A stretch of 30,664 bases of DNA from JAFAVN01 sp036378375 (GTDB lineage Bacteria; Verrucomicrobiota; Verrucomicrobiia; Chthoniobacterales; JAFAMB01). The notes beneath the pieces were generated by a model that saw only the letters and a list, made by a program, of their open reading frames with translations, made no database searches and was not told the DNA's origin. This document shows positions 15,754 to 23,942 of the stretch, in pieces; position 1 is the first letter of the stretch; each line of letters begins with the position of its first letter. Where the stretch lies: contig DASUWQ010000052.1 in the NCBI GenBank assembly GCA_036378375.1, positions 1-30,664 of the forward strand, written 5' to 3'. The translations under genes and the position numbers were made by a program.

Positions 15754-15996
15754 TGGTTGGGCGAGGCTCCCGAAGGACCCAGGATCGTTGCCAGCATCGA
15801 AAGTGATTCGACGCCAAAGAGCCTTATTGGGTCAACAGCCGTGCCGAGCCGGTGGTTCTATAGTGCGATGCCCCTGAATACTGCACGTCAGGGCCGGACG
15901 GCTCGGCACGCTCTTCGATCTATTACTGTCTGCTGGCGTCGAAAAACGTTAATCTCCGCTAACGGTCCTAGGTCTTTCGGGAGCCTCGCCCCACCA
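15754..15996. repeat. Nested palindrome of a third family (ggcgaggctcccgaaggacc arms)
   Basis: The outer arms 15759-15783 and 15967-15992 (ggcgaggctcccgaagg against cctttcggga-like gggagcctcgcc) are inverse copies. Inside them lie ttcgacgcca (15807-15816) with tggcgtcgaa (15934-15943), and gccgtgccgagccg (15838-15851) with cggctcggcac (15899-15909). The element lies between the phosphodiesterase stop and the UvrB/UvrC-motif gene and may end the former transcript. A GC-rich stretch at 15695-15750 (ggggagccggcggcg) may be a further degenerate unit. Confidence 0.75.
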
Positions 15997-16055
15997 GCGC
16001 CCAACTCCCTTCTCGCCTTTTGACATTTCCCAAGCTCCTTCGATATTTCGCGGGA

Positions 16056-16817
16056 GTGAGCAATCTGGACTTGAACAACTTGTTGGACGGGTGGTCGCAT
16101 GAGCCCGGACAGGTAAAAGCGCGTAAGATCGTGGGGAACGATGGACGTGAAAAGCTGCAGCTTCGGATTGACCTCGGAGTCATCCAAATGGAATTGCAGG
16201 GTCGGCCGGATGGCGAGCGACCGTTCGGACATGAGTCGTTGCTCCAATATCATCAGTCACGAGCGGGTACCGCTCAGACTCGTGGTACAACGTATGAACT
16301 GGGTGATAGCGATCTAGTCGCTCTTCAGCAGGAAGCGGTGCAGTATTATCATCGTTATTTAAGTCTCTTTCAGTTACAGGATTATCCTAACGTGATTCGG
16401 GACACCGCTCGGAATCTCGAGGTCTGTGATTTTGTCGCAAATCATGTTCGCGAAGAAGAAGCGAGGTGGGCATTCGAACAGTTCCGGCCCTACATCGTCA
16501 TGATGAATACTCGGGCTCAAGCGTCGATCGAGATTCAGGGCGGACGAGTCGGGCAAGCGATCCGCGCCATCGAAGGCGGTATCCATCAGATCGAAACCTT
16601 CTACCGATCGATCAGCCAGCCTGAATGGATTGAGACGAGCTCCGAGCTCGCCTTTTTGAATGAATGGTTGTCTGAGGTTAAAGCGAACCTTCCGTTGAGT
16701 CCGTTGGAATTGATGGAAAGAGATTTGGAACGCGCCATCGCGGATGAGGCCTATGAACGGGCAGCCGAGCTGCGCGATGCGATTCAAAAGCTCTCGAGGT
16801 CACCTGGCAAAGGGTAG
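16056..16817 (+). CDS. UvrB/UvrC motif-containing protein
   Basis: The 253-residue soluble protein starts at GTG 16056 (cgggaGTG), giving SNLDLNNLLDGW as the first residues; an in-frame TTG at 16020 would add twelve residues with little support. The N-terminal part has HEPGQVKARKIVG, LQLRIDLGVIQMELQGRPDG and HESLLQYH, a block I associate with a family found in Verrucomicrobiota and Planctomycetota. The middle is helical and TPR-like. The C-terminal LERAIADEAYERAAELRDAI is a UVR motif, the helical hairpin by which UvrB meets UvrC and which also occurs in stress proteins such as McsA/ClpC. Its exact role is unknown. It is probably not part of the repair complex itself. Confidence 0.8.
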   Translation: MSNLDLNNLLDGWSHEPGQVKARKIVGNDGREKLQLRIDLGVIQMELQGRPDGERPFGHESLLQYHQSRAGTAQTRGTTYELGDSDLVALQQEAVQYYHRYLSLFQLQDYPNVIRDTARNLEVCDFVANHVREEEARWAFEQFRPYIVMMNTRAQASIEIQGGRVGQAIRAIEGGIHQIETFYRSISQPEWIETSSELAFLNEWLSEVKANLPLSPLELMERDLERAIADEAYERAAELRDAIQKLSRSPGKG

Positions 16818-16824
16818 CCGCGAG

Positions 16825-17195
16825 GCGGTAACCGCGAATGGAGGTCAAAAGAGAATGAACCAAGGCGAACCGCAGATGGATCCTCCTTCGCTAAACCAGG
16901 AGACAAAGTATTTGCAGGGCGAAAGCTTCGCAGGACAAGCTGCAGATTTACGCAGATAATCGATCGCTTCGGTTGAGTTGATTCGAGACTTCTCGTGGTA
17001 GATTTCTAGGCGGTTCTCATTTGTTTCTTAAAGCGGAATCGGGGATTGATCACAGTCCATGCCTCAAAATGAGCGAAAATTCGGTGTTTTGAAGGAAGCT
17101 CTTGCATCTTATCTGCGTAAATCTGCGTTCATCTGCGGTTCGGACTTTTCTTTTCGCCTCTATTTCGTGTCCATTCGCGGTTAGTCTTTGGTTGG
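16825..17195. repeat. Palindromic intergenic element (aaccgcgaatgg / cgcagatttacgcagat arms) before the peptidase
   Basis: The left arm contains ggtaaccgcgaatgg, then gaaccgcagatgg and gcagatttacgcagataat. The right arm contains ttatctgcgtaaatctgcg, ttcatctgcggttcgg and gtgtccattcgcggtta. The arms pair in nested order around a unique core at about 16965-17095. Into the left arm a 65-bp segment (gatcctccttcgctaaacca to ggacaagctgc, about 16877-16942) is inserted. The same insert occurs at 25988-26059 and inverted at 23790-23850. No gene is seen in this 468-bp gap before the peptidase. Confidence 0.8.
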
Positions 17196-17285
17196 GGGCC
17201 GATTCGCGCATCCCTTTACAACCCACTGTACCCCTTCCATATTTGGGATTCCATCGACGCCGCTAGGTTCGCGATCGGATTCCTT

Positions 17286-19406
17286 ATGAAATTCAGCCTT
17301 AGCACTTTTGCGACCCTGCTGTTTCCTTTAATCGCCGTTGCCCAGTCTGACCACGCCGCCCCGAAGTCCACTCTCACTCTGAGTCAGCTTCAAGAACAAG
17401 CGGCCAAGTTCAATACGGTTCTAACGCCGCTCAATTGGGATACTACCCCGGAGCAAATCACCAGCGAAACCGATGCCGCTATCGCTTCCGCTAGTCGGGA
17501 GTTGGACGCGATTGGTAAACTTAGTGCAAGCCAGCTCAGGTTCGAGAATACGATTCGGGCTCTGGATGATGTGGGGTTCGAACTGACGACGGTCCATCAC
17601 CGGTTCGACATCATCGAACAGGCGCATCCCGATCCTAAGATGCGAAGTGCGGCGGTCGACGCGATCCAAAAGCTAAACGATTTCGACGTCGGCATTGACT
17701 ATCGACAAGACGTGTATCATTCGGTTCGGGCTTACGCTGAAACCAAGCCACAACTCGGCCCGGTAGAACAGCGTCTCTTGGATTTCACTTTGCGGGACTA
17801 CAAACGAGCCGGGTTAACCCTCGATGAGGCGAAGCGGCGTCAGGTTGAAAGCATCCGTAAACAGATCTCTTTCTGGGAAACGCACTTTGCGGTTAACAGT
17901 AATAACGCCAGCGCCAAGCTAACTTTTTCGAAAGACGATCTTCAAGGTGTGCCGGCCACCTTTCTGGCACAGGTTAAAACCGGAGAAGACCAATATACGG
18001 TAGATGCGAACGTCGCTCCGCAGTTCCTGACCGTTGCTTCGAATTGCGTGAAAGAAGAGACCCGCAAAAAGCTGCAGCTGGCGAGGGACACTCGCGCTAA
18101 AGACAAAAACCTTCCCATCGCGGCGAAAGCAATTTCTTTGCGCGCAGAACTCGCATCGCTCCTCGGCTATCAGTCTTGGGCCGACTATCAGACTGAAACC
18201 AGGATGGCTAAATCCGGAGCCAACGCCTTGGATTTTCTGGAAAAGCTCAAGGTCGGGCTGCAGCCGAAGTATGACGAGGAACTGGCGCAGTTTAAGAAGA
18301 TAAAGGCGGGATTCTCCGGTTCGACTACTCCTGACGTGAACCTTTGGGATTATTACTTTGTCTCTGATCAACTCGAGAAGCAGAAATACGCGGTCGATGA
18401 AGAAGCCTTAAGAGTCTTTTTCCCCATGGATCGGGTTCTGCAGGGAATGTTCGCGGTATACGAACGGATCTTCGGCATTAAAATCGAACCGTTAGAGGCG
18501 CCCACGAAATACGTGGATGACCTTAAGTTCTACGCCATTATTGATTCCGCGACCAACCAACCTTTGGGGCTGCTCTACATGGATCTTTTTCCTCGCCCCG
18601 GAAAGTACAACCATTTTGCTACGTTTGCCGGGATCGACGGCAAGCTTTTGGCGAACGGCAAATATCAGAGACCGACCGCTGAGTTGATCTGTAATTTTCC
18701 GGCGCCGTCCGCAAATGTGCCTTCGCTGCTGGATCATCAAGAAGTGACCACCATCTTTCACGAATTTGGTCATGCCATGCACGCGATCCTCACGACGGTC
18801 AATTACGCAAGTTTGTCGGGAATGAACGTACCTCAGGATTTCGTCGAAGCGCCATCCCAGATGCTGGAGTATTTCACCTGGGATAAGAATGTCTTGGACA
18901 GTTTTGCCGCCGACTACCGGGATCCAACTAAGAAGATTCCGAGTGAGATATTGGAAAAGCTGAAAGAAGCCGATCTTGCTACCAAGGCTTCCTGGTATCG
19001 CCGCCAACTTTCCTTCGCCATCATGGATCTAAAGCTGCACATGCCATTGACTGCCGATCAGAAAGCAAATCTAAACGGCTACGTTAATTCTATTCTGAAC
19101 GAAGTGTTTCTCCCGTCAGATCCGAGCAGCGCAATGCTCGCGTCGTTTGGACATCTCTTTGATGGATACGATGCAGGTTACTATGGTTATGCCTGGGCTG
19201 ACGCCATCGCCGCCGATATGGCTTCGGTCTTTCGAAAGGCCCCGGACGGATTTCTGGACCCAACCGTGGGACGCCGTTTGCGCGATGAAATTTACGCGGT
19301 CGGGAACTCGCGAGATGTGACTGACTCTGTCGAGCACTTTCTCGGTCGAAAACAATCGATCCAACCGTTTCTGAAGAAGGTCGGCATCGACTCTGGAACG
19401 ATGTAA
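17286..19406 (+). CDS. M3 family zinc oligopeptidase (Dcp/oligopeptidase A type), exported
   Basis: The 706-residue metallopeptidase has a signal peptide (1 to about 20, LFPLIAVAQS). The M3 zinc motif is H492-EFGH496 in TTIFHEFGHAMHAIL, with the third ligand in DFVEAPSQMLEYF (E521). The C-terminal GYDAGYYGYAWADAIAADMAS is the conserved substrate-binding Tyr region of M3 enzymes, and length fits the family. It should cut short peptides in the periplasm. The stop overlaps the ATG of the peptide-binding protein gene (taatg), and the downstream genes are a complete peptide ABC transporter, so the operon digests and imports peptides. It is unusual in being exported: E. coli OpdA and Dcp are mostly cytosolic, though Dcp-like exported forms exist. 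Confidence 0.9.
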   Translation: MKFSLSTFATLLFPLIAVAQSDHAAPKSTLTLSQLQEQAAKFNTVLTPLNWDTTPEQITSETDAAIASASRELDAIGKLSASQLRFENTIRALDDVGFELTTVHHRFDIIEQAHPDPKMRSAAVDAIQKLNDFDVGIDYRQDVYHSVRAYAETKPQLGPVEQRLLDFTLRDYKRAGLTLDEAKRRQVESIRKQISFWETHFAVNSNNASAKLTFSKDDLQGVPATFLAQVKTGEDQYTVDANVAPQFLTVASNCVKEETRKKLQLARDTRAKDKNLPIAAKAISLRAELASLLGYQSWADYQTETRMAKSGANALDFLEKLKVGLQPKYDEELAQFKKIKAGFSGSTTPDVNLWDYYFVSDQLEKQKYAVDEEALRVFFPMDRVLQGMFAVYERIFGIKIEPLEAPTKYVDDLKFYAIIDSATNQPLGLLYMDLFPRPGKYNHFATFAGIDGKLLANGKYQRPTAELICNFPAPSANVPSLLDHQEVTTIFHEFGHAMHAILTTVNYASLSGMNVPQDFVEAPSQMLEYFTWDKNVLDSFAADYRDPTKKIPSEILEKLKEADLATKASWYRRQLSFAIMDLKLHMPLTADQKANLNGYVNSILNEVFLPSDPSSAMLASFGHLFDGYDAGYYGYAWADAIAADMASVFRKAPDGFLDPTVGRRLRDEIYAVGNSRDVTDSVEHFLGRKQSIQPFLKKVGIDSGTM

Positions 19407-21151
19407 TGAAACTGGGTCCTAGCACTCGTCAGGGGCTTCGTTCTCGTACTCGTCGTCGTCCTCGTCCTCGAATCCAGCCGGACGGAGTGTTGGAGTCTCG
19501 GAGTATTGGAGTACTGCGCCCGACCGGCATCGCCCTTGCTTGTGTCTTCCTATGCTCTGCTCCTGCTCTGTTCGGCATGAGCCGGACCCTAGCGGAAGCG
19601 AACCGCCATAAAATTTTGCTCATCAACGAGATATCGGAGCCACAAAGTCTGGATCCACAAATTGGTCAAGGCCAGACCGAGCACGAAATCATCAATGCGT
19701 TGATGGACGGCCTTGTTGAAAATGATGAGCAAGATCAAGCCAAGGTGGTGCCTGGTTTGGCTGATCACTGGGATCACAGCGACGATTATTCTGTCTGGAC
19801 TTTCCATATTCGGGAGAACGCGAAGTGGTCAAACGGTGATTCCGTAACCGCGCAGGACTTCGTCGATTCTTACCGGCGAATTCTAACGGCCAGCTTAGGC
19901 GCAGTGTATTCCGATGCTCTTTTTATAATGAAGGGAGCGAAGGATTACTACGATCAGAAATTGACCGACTTTAATCAGGTCGGCGTTCATGCCGACGATC
20001 CTCACACCCTCCGAATAGAACTGATAGGTCCAACGCCGTATTTCTTATCTGCAATTTTACACACTTGTTGGTTTCCAGTGCATATGTCGACCATCCTCAA
20101 GTTCGGAAGAATGGATGAGCGAGATACCAAGTGGACGACTCCTGAGAATTACGTGGGAACAGGTCCGTTCATACTGAAAACCTGGCGTCAAAACGATGTG
20201 ATCGAAGTCGTGCGGAATCCGCTTTATTGGGACGCCAGGACGGTCAAATTGAACGGGATCAACTTTTATTCGATCGAGAATTCCGATACCGCGGAGCGCG
20301 CGTTCGAGGCTGGGCAACTACATAAAACCCTCGATGTTCCGCTAGATCGAATTCCCTATTACCGCCGGGAACATCCTGAACTGATCCGAATTGATCCTTT
20401 TATAGCCGACTACTTTTACCGTCTGAATACGAATCGGAAACCATTGGATAATCCCAAGGTCCGATTGGCCTTGAATCTGGCGGTGAACCGGGAGGAGATC
20501 GTTACGAATATTACCAGAGCCAAGCAACCTCCCGAAACCGGTATCGTGCCACCAGGGATGACTGGTTATGAGCCGCTGGACATAATTCACTATGACCCGG
20601 AGCGAGCCCGGCAATTGTTAGCTGAAGCCGGTTACCCCAACGGCAAGGGGTTCCCTAAGTTCAATATCCTGATCAATACACACGAAGCCCATCGGGTGAT
20701 CGCAGAAGCGATCCAGCAGATGTGGAAGCAAGAGCTCAACATTGATGTCGGCATCGAGAATCAGGAATGGAAAGTGTATCTCCAAAGTCAGAATGCGATG
20801 AACTATGACATGATTCGCGGCGGATGGATCGGCGATTTCATGGATCCGTCTACGTTCCTGACCATCTGGACTACCGGGAACGGTAACAATGATACCGGCT
20901 GGAGCAATCCAACTTATGACAAGCTGATAGACCAAGCTGCGCATACCGGTGATCCGCAAAAGCGCTTCGATATTCTCCACGATGCGGAACGGCTTTTCCT
21001 CAGTGAGCCTGCCGTGGTCTGTATCTATTGGTACACTCGAGTTTATCTGCTCGATCCAAGTGTCAAAAACTGGGATCCGCTGGCTCTGGATCTTCACAAC
21101 TTCAAGTACATCGATTTGGAAACACCCGAGGAAAGTTCTGCCCCGAAATGA
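19406..21151 (+). CDS. oppA: Oligopeptide ABC transporter substrate-binding protein (OppA/DppA type)
   Basis: The 581-residue SBP_bac_5 family protein has the usual blocks: ISEPQSLDPQIGQGQTE, YSVWTFHIRENAKWSNGD, NYVGTGPFIL, RLALNLAVNREEIV and the late QNAMNYDMIRGGW. It binds oligopeptides in the periplasm for the OppBCDF genes below. The N-terminus is odd. The ATG at 19406 overlaps the peptidase stop, but residues 5-22 (arginine-rich RSRTRRRPRPR) are translated from a tcgtcctcg repeat arm (19438-19471). The hydrophobic signal segment TGIALACVFLCSAPALFG comes only at about 42-60. GTG 19487 or TTG 19490, preceded by cggacgga, are alternative starts that give a normal-length signal peptide. Confidence 0.9.
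   Translation: MKLGPSTRQGLRSRTRRRPRPRIQPDGVLESRSIGVLRPTGIALACVFLCSAPALFGMSRTLAEANRHKILLINEISEPQSLDPQIGQGQTEHEIINALMDGLVENDEQDQAKVVPGLADHWDHSDDYSVWTFHIRENAKWSNGDSVTAQDFVDSYRRILTASLGAVYSDALFIMKGAKDYYDQKLTDFNQVGVHADDPHTLRIELIGPTPYFLSAILHTCWFPVHMSTILKFGRMDERDTKWTTPENYVGTGPFILKTWRQNDVIEVVRNPLYWDARTVKLNGINFYSIENSDTAERAFEAGQLHKTLDVPLDRIPYYRREHPELIRIDPFIADYFYRLNTNRKPLDNPKVRLALNLAVNREEIVTNITRAKQPPETGIVPPGMTGYEPLDIIHYDPERARQLLAEAGYPNGKGFPKFNILINTHEAHRVIAEAIQQMWKQELNIDVGIENQEWKVYLQSQNAMNYDMIRGGWIGDFMDPSTFLTIWTTGNGNNDTGWSNPTYDKLIDQAAHTGDPQKRFDILHDAERLFLSEPAVVCIYWYTRVYLLDPSVKNWDPLALDLHNFKYIDLETPEESSAPK
19438..19471. repeat. Single tcgtcctcg repeat arm within the 5' end of oppA
   Basis: The tract cgttctcgtactcgtcgtcg, then tcctcgtcctcgaat, matches the outer arms of the palindromes at 13366-13784 and 30347-30481. 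Only one arm is present. It is followed by a second short repeat-like run (gttggagtctcgg, gtattggagta; 19489-19512). Both are in frame with the oppA reading frame. Confidence 0.65.
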
Positions 21152-21475
21152 TTAACCGCGAATAGACACGAATTGACGCGAACTACAGACTGAAAACAGA
21201 AATCTCCACCGCAGATGGACGCAGATTTACGCTGATAAAATGGAGTTCCTTCGTTCAGTTCGGCGAAATTTGGTCAGTTCCACACGTTGAACAGCCTGCT
21301 TGCTCTTAGATTGCACCAAATGGAAGGAGAAATTTAGGTGCCTTCGCATGGCGCCGCTAGCATGAATTACCATCGAAACCGAAACAATCTGCTTTCATCT
21401 GCGGTTTTTCTTCTTCGGGTCCATTCCTGTCCATTCGCGGTTTTTACCTATTTTCAAGGCAAATCCATTTCTGGG
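21152..21475. repeat. Palindromic intergenic element between oppA and oppB
   Basis: The left arm taaccgcgaatagacacgaat, then accgcagatgg and gcagatttacgctgat, is mirrored by catctgcggttttt and gtccattcgcggttttt at 21398-21446. The core at about 21240-21390 is unrelated to the cores of the other copies, apart from a shared gttcagttcggcgaaattt-like segment also near 23640. It fills the 360-bp gap within the transporter operon, and no ORF is seen in it. Confidence 0.75.
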
Positions 21476-21512
21476 GATCCTCAATGCGTTCCTGCGGGAT
21501 AGTGTTAGTCCC

Positions 21513-22442
21513 ATGATTAAAATTATCGTTGGCAGGTTGTTGCAGTTGATTCCGGTGTTGTGGATTCTGCTCACGCTGACGTTTTTCTTATCAAAAGAAA
21601 CTCCCGGCGGACCGTTTAGCCAGGAGCGACAAGCCTCTCCTGAGGTGATTCAAAAATTGAACGCGTATTACGGCCTCGATAAACCACTTTGGCAACAATA
21701 CGTCGGTTATCTGCAGAAGATTGTTCGCTTGGATTTTGGTCCTTCTTACAGTTACCCGACCGAGAGTGTTAACGAAGTTATTCTGAGAGCTTTCCCAATA
21801 TCGTTGCAGATCGGAACATTGGCCTTTGTTTTGGCCCTCGCCATAGGAGTAACGGCGGGAACGATTGCTGCCGTTAACCAGAACACAGTTTGGGACTATT
21901 TGCCGATGGCATTGGCCATGGCCGGGATCTGTGTCCCTACCTTCGTCATGGGCCCTATCCTGGCTTTGGTATTCGGGTTGAAGCTTAACCTCGCCCCGGT
22001 CAGCGGCTGGTACGGACTCGATTACACTCCGTTACCTCCCATGGTGATGCCCGCAATCACTCTCGGTCTATTTTATTCTGCATATGTCGCCAGGCTGACC
22101 CGAGGAGGGATGTTGGATGTTCTTAACCAAGATTTCATCCGCACAGCTAAGGCCAAAGGTGTCCCGGGACATCAGATCGTTCTCAAACATGCGGTGCGCG
22201 GCGGGCTGCTTCCCGTCGTCTCTTTCCTGGGCCCTGCTTTTGCCGGATTAATAACCGGTTCTTTCGTTGTAGAAAAGGTGTTCAATGTTCCTGGTCTCGG
22301 TCAGGAGTTTATCAAATCCGTCTTCAATCGAGACTATCCATTGATCTTCGGTACCGTCGTTTTCTACGGCGCTTTGATCGTGCTGTTCAATCTTGTCTCG
22401 GACCTGCTTCAATTGGGCATGGATCCGCGCACCCGCCGTTAA
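21513..22442 (+). CDS. oppB: Peptide ABC transporter permease (OppB/DppB type)
   Basis: The 309-residue membrane protein opens with the OppB hallmark MIKIIVGRLLQLIPVLWILLTLTFF-type first helix (10-28) and KETPGGPF. It has six membrane segments in all. The cytoplasmic EAA loop QDFIRTAKAKGVPGHQIV, which docks on the ATPase, lies near 205-222, followed by PVVSFLGPAFAGLITGSFVVE. It forms the translocation channel with the OppC-like protein encoded 22 bp downstream. Length and motif order are normal. The 360 bp before it are a palindromic repeat rather than a plain intercistronic gap. Confidence 0.92.
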   Translation: MIKIIVGRLLQLIPVLWILLTLTFFLSKETPGGPFSQERQASPEVIQKLNAYYGLDKPLWQQYVGYLQKIVRLDFGPSYSYPTESVNEVILRAFPISLQIGTLAFVLALAIGVTAGTIAAVNQNTVWDYLPMALAMAGICVPTFVMGPILALVFGLKLNLAPVSGWYGLDYTPLPPMVMPAITLGLFYSAYVARLTRGGMLDVLNQDFIRTAKAKGVPGHQIVLKHAVRGGLLPVVSFLGPAFAGLITGSFVVEKVFNVPGLGQEFIKSVFNRDYPLIFGTVVFYGALIVLFNLVSDLLQLGMDPRTRR

Positions 22443-22464
22443 ATTCGGATGTTGAGGTAAGCTC

Positions 22465-23544
22465 ATGTCCACTGCACTAACCACCACGGCAGCGCCTGAA
22501 ACCGAGATTATACACGGTTTTTCCCTTTGGAGTGATGCTTGGTTCCGCTTGAAGAAGAATAAGCTCGCCTTGTTCGGATTGGGCTTTTTTCTCTTCATGA
22601 TTTGCATCTGTGTGCTTGGCCCGTTTGTTACCGGCTACCGATACGAAGATACCGATTTACCGCTGAAGGCTAGTCCGCCGCTAGATAAGATCATTTCGCG
22701 AGTCGAGACGCTAAAGAACGGCGAGGTAAAGCAGAAAAACCTGGCTCTGAGTAATATCGAGGACGAGTTCTTGGAGTTACCTAGACCGGAACGCAAAGCC
22801 ATCGCGGCAAAACTGGCAAACGGTGAGCAGTACACCACCGGTAATATCCATTACGAACCCTCAAATCGGCGCCACTTTTTTGGTACTGATGCGCTGGGAC
22901 GCGATCTACTGACCCGAGTCCTGATCGGGGGCCGGATCTCTTTAGCGGTCGGTTTCGCCGCGACGTTGGTTTCCGTTTTGATCGGTGTGACTTGGGGAGC
23001 AGCGGCGGGTTTTGTTGGCGGCAAGCTTGATGACGTGATGATGCGGATCGTGGATATCCTCTACGCGCTGCCTTTCACCGTGATCGTGATCCTCTTGATG
23101 GTGATGTTTGGGCGGAATTTCATCCTGCTCTTTGTTGCCATTGGGGCGGTCGAGTGGTTGACCATGGCTCGAATTGTTCGTGGCCAGATCATCTCACTGA
23201 AACATCAAGAGTTCGTTGACGCAGCGGTTTCTCTGGGGCTCAGCGGCCCGCGCATTCTCTTCCGGCATCTGGTTCCTAATGTGGCGAGTTCGATCATTGT
23301 TTATGCCACATTGACGGTTCCAAATGTGATGCTGCTTGAGGCCGTGCTGAGCTTTCTGGGACTAGGGGTTCCACCGCCGCTGAGCTCCTGGGGCGTCCTG
23401 ATCAATGAAGGTGCCAGCGCGATCCAGACCAGTCCCTGGTTGCTATGGATCCCGGCTTCTTTCTTTTCTCTGACTCTCTTCTCTCTGAATTTCCTGGGTG
23501 ATGGTCTGCGAGATGCTCTTGATCCGAAGTCAGCGAAAGACTAA
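22465..23544 (+). CDS. oppC: Peptide ABC transporter permease (OppC/DppC type)
   Basis: The 359-residue protein has a first helix at 34-56 preceded by WRL-like WFRLKKNKLA, then HFFGTDALGRDLLTRVLIGGR (138-157), five further helices and the EAA loop QEFVDAAVSLGLSGPRI. The ending PWLLWIPASFFSLTLFSLNFLGDGLRDALDPK is standard. It pairs with OppB in the inner membrane. It is about 50 residues longer than E. coli OppC because the first periplasmic loop (57-137) carries a charged, helix-forming insert (SRVETLKNGEVKQKN, PRPERKAIAAKLANGE). That loop faces the binding protein. The start ATG is at 22465, 22 bp after oppB with ggtaag upstream. Confidence 0.92.
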   Translation: MSTALTTTAAPETEIIHGFSLWSDAWFRLKKNKLALFGLGFFLFMICICVLGPFVTGYRYEDTDLPLKASPPLDKIISRVETLKNGEVKQKNLALSNIEDEFLELPRPERKAIAAKLANGEQYTTGNIHYEPSNRRHFFGTDALGRDLLTRVLIGGRISLAVGFAATLVSVLIGVTWGAAAGFVGGKLDDVMMRIVDILYALPFTVIVILLMVMFGRNFILLFVAIGAVEWLTMARIVRGQIISLKHQEFVDAAVSLGLSGPRILFRHLVPNVASSIIVYATLTVPNVMLLEAVLSFLGLGVPPPLSSWGVLINEGASAIQTSPWLLWIPASFFSLTLFSLNFLGDGLRDALDPKSAKD

Positions 23545-23942
23545 CCGCGAATGATTAATCTCACCACAGAGACACAGAGTACACGGAGAAACCTGAACCG
23601 CAGATGAACGCAGATTTACGCAGATAAGATGGAATGCTCCGTTCAGGTCCGGGAAATTTTGGCTGATTTTGGGCGTTGCACGATAATCGCTCAGAAGCTC
23701 CTTCTAAAAAGGAAATGAGCGCCATCTAGAAAATCTATGGTGAAAACTTTCGAATGAACGTAATCGAAGCCAACATTATCTGCGTCAATCTGCAGCTTGT
23801 CCTGCGAAGCTTTCGTCCTGCAAATACTTTGTCTCCTGGTTTAGCGAAGAAGGATTCATCTGCGGTTCGCCTTCATGTTCTTCGCAGTAATCTGCGGTTC
23901 AGGTTTTTCTCTGTGCTCTCTGTGTCTCTGTGGTGAATTTGC
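23545..23942. repeat. Composite palindromic element between oppC and oppD
   Basis: The left side has ccacagagacacagagtaca, gaaccgcagatgaacgcag and gcagataagatgg. The right side has catctgcggttcgcc, taatctgcggttcagg and ctctgtgtctctgtggtgaat, giving nested inverse arms. On the right side the 65-bp insert seen at 16877 and 25988 is present in inverse orientation (23790-23850). The right end runs to 2 bp before the ATG of oppD, so this gene has no ribosome binding site other than repeat sequence. No real ORF is seen. Confidence 0.8.

Noticed and set aside
16868..23940. CRISPR array suspected from repeated cgcagatttacgcagat units
   Set aside because: Units are kilobases apart, inverted in pairs and without regular spacers or cas genes.
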